From Nectonema munidae (lineage: Eukaryota; Nematomorpha; Nectonematoida; Nectonematidae), in assembly GCA_030549495.1 (NCBI GenBank), contig JAUIRK010000101.1, forward strand, positions 558,001-622,000: a stretch of DNA of 64,000 nt, read 5' to 3'. The position numbers and the translations under genes are program-made. Below are positions 58,701 to 61,700 of the stretch, one piece after another. Numbering within the stretch: position 1 is the stretch's first letter; each line of letters opens with the position of its first letter. The notes below the pieces were generated by a model. It saw only the letters and a list, made by a program, of their open reading frames with translations. It did no database searches and had not been told where the DNA came from.

Positions 58701-61700
58701 TTTATAGTTATTCGCCTCTTCACATTTACTCATTCTTTCTCGATCTGGGTCGACACTCACCTTTAGAAGTACTGCGTTTTTGGAAGAGTAAGCATGGTGC
58801 ACCAGGGATGGACAATGTGCCATGGTATTGTAGTAGACTATTCTTAAAAATCTGAACAAAACGAGGACTTTATTTCAATTAATTAATTAATGAAAGTACC
58901 CTTTTTTTATATTTATCCCACTATATATAGAAATTTTTTTAGTTAAAATTTGTCAAATGATCATATCAAAAGAGTTTACTAATAACGCTTGAGAATTGTT
59001 TGATTCATTTTATGCATGCTAGTTATTTGGATAAGATTGAGGGTAATGGAATTAGAGGATATTAAATTAAAAATACTTGATAGTAATAATAATATATATA
59101 TTAAATAAAAAGATTCGATATGGAATAAACGTTCTGCTGATTGTTAGTTTTTTAACCTATTTTTCCTTATTATGTAAAGGTATTATTGCATATTGAATGA
59201 ACGACATAGTATATATATATATTTTTATAGAAATAAATTATAACAATAACGTAATTATATAGCAAGCTCTGTATGGATAGTATTATTTGTTTAAGAAGGG
59301 AAGAAAATGTAATTTTTGGTTATGTTTCCAGTTTCTAACTTGTTACTGACTAGAATATAATCAGACGAAATGTAATGTAAAGCAGAAGATTTTTATTAAA
59401 AAGCATTAAATAAACGCAGACGATTTTATTTTTACTAATAAATTCTTTTTTACTATGTAAGAGACTTTTGAATTAACCTGTATTATTATTATTATCATCA
59501 TTATAATGGTAACTTACACAATACCTATGTTTATTATATTAATTACTTTTCATAAAGTACATTTAATATTTAATCATTAAGTAAATTATTAGTAAAAATA
59601 TGCATAATACCTTAGTAAAAGCTTTGTTGAAGATATGATTTTGTAAAAGCTGTAAATTAAAGAGTTCGTAATTATTACTCAAAGTAAGTTCTTTTGAAAG
59701 TTTCTCGTTTAAGTTTCTAGTCAAATTTTAATCAGAAATGTCAGGAAGAACATATTTTTATTTTCGTTCTATGTTAGATTGTGAGTGGGAGTTTACAATT
59801 TTATTTCTCCTTCCAGCATACAGAGCATTTTATTGGGTTTTAAACTTTTTTTGAACGTTTATTCTTTAAATTTTCCAAGAATTTTAAGTTTTTTTTGTAT
59901 ATACTATATTCTCTATTGTTTAGAAGTGGTGGAAGAAGTGGAGCAAGTTAGTGAATCTGATATACCACAGACCCATTCTTCATTGAACTCTGATTTTGAG
60001 GGAACAAGTGTTAAACCCGAGACTGTTGTGAAATTAGAAAGTGTTGTGATTGAGCCAGAGTCGAAGATCAAATTAGCTTGGACCAGTGAGAATCAAGTGA
60101 ATATCAAAAATTTCACCTCTTCCACAAATGCTCTACACCCAAATCAACTGAATAAAGAAGCAAAGCCGCGTAGAGTAAATGGGAATCGAAGAAAGAGAAT
60201 ACGAAGAAAACAACTCTCTTCATCTTCCAGTAATCTTCTTACACTCAGAGAAATTATGCTAGCAAACATTATCATATTATATAGTGAAATTTGATATTAG
60301 ATTAGCAAATTATCTTTTTCACTACTTGGTGTTACACATTTAACTAGTAAACATACATTTATTACTCACAGGAGAGTACATTCCAAATTTATCATACAAA
60401 TTTAGCGTTAATTGTTCACCGAATTATCAATTATTTACATTTTATTTGAAAAAAAATTGAAACTTACTAAATTGTTTAATTTATTTGCTAAATACAAAAA
60501 AAATTGTATCTCATGTATGATGGGAAGCAAAAATTTAGTCAGAAATGATGTGTTAAAAATTCGCATAATACTCTATATCTCTATACTATCTTTTATAGTT
60601 CTATTTCTCCCTTTTGTAATTCTAACCTATCTTTTTGACATTTTATTTTGTATTTTCATTTCTATTTGTTATTTTTTCTATTCTAATTCATCTTTTGGCA
60701 TTTATTTTTCAACTTTCTAAAATTTCACTAAATAACTTTGTCCTGTCTTAAAAATTAATTGTTGAATAAATCGATAAAAACTTATATAAAGTAAATTTGA
60801 ACCAGTATTGGAATAAATTTGAAATTTGAATCCAAATTTAATCCAAAAATGTTTTCTAAACGAAAAATCGCCAAAAAGTTAAAATCAATTTTTTCTAATT
60901 TTAACAAGATTTGTAATTTGATAAAAAAAAATATATCATATTAATTTAAGAATAACCGTTTTAAGTAGATGTCACTATTGATTAAAGCCTACCATCTTGA
61001 TTCCGTTGTTGTGGATTCGATTCTTGATCTTGACATCCCTATCTTCTTTCTAGTTATGGAATAATATTATTCCTTTGTATGTTATACAGACAAAAAATTA
61101 ATATTCGTTAGTGATTCTCTAGAAATCTGAAAAAGAATTGCAAAAAGACAAATTAGAATTGAAAAAGACAAAATTAGAATTGGAAAAATAAAACTATATT
61201 TTCTTAGTTATTTTTAGTTAAGAATTAGTAACTTTAAATATACACAAAAAGCAAACATTAGTATAATAAGAAATAAGAAAAGAAAAATCCGATATTAGAA
61301 AAAAATCGTCTCACTTATAATAATGCAATTCTTTTTATTATGTTACTTTATTTCTTGACCAGCCTTTTTCCTTAAATTTCATTTATTTAAATTATTATTA
61401 TTCAATTAATTTAATATCATGATATGTATTATCGAGATTAAAATAGGTTATTTCAATATTTTGCCTAAACTATTAAAATTTCCACATTTAAAAAGTTTAT
61501 GTTTCATTTTTGTCGAAAAATATTGAGATTTTCTTTCCTATCAAAAAATTTATTTTAATTTGGCATAAAGACAAATTTCGAAAATATTTTCAAATATTTT
61601 GCAAGCTTATTTATGAAAACAAATATTAAAATTTATTCACTTTTTATTCTTACCATTTGTCAATTTTTTTCATATGTAATAAAGTATTAAACAAATATAA

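Noticed and set aside
58677-58855. Continuation of the exon 28 frame
   Set aside because: Past the GTATCG donor the sequence loses SEA character, and the next exon requires phase 1.
59785-59923. Upstream part of the frame containing exon 29
   Set aside because: Hydrophobic and T-rich; it is the polypyrimidine region before the acceptor at 59923.
60412-60720. Hydrophobic 102-codon frame resembling a membrane protein
   Set aside because: Intronic, AT/T-rich, with no splice-consistent borders; hydrophobicity follows from base composition.
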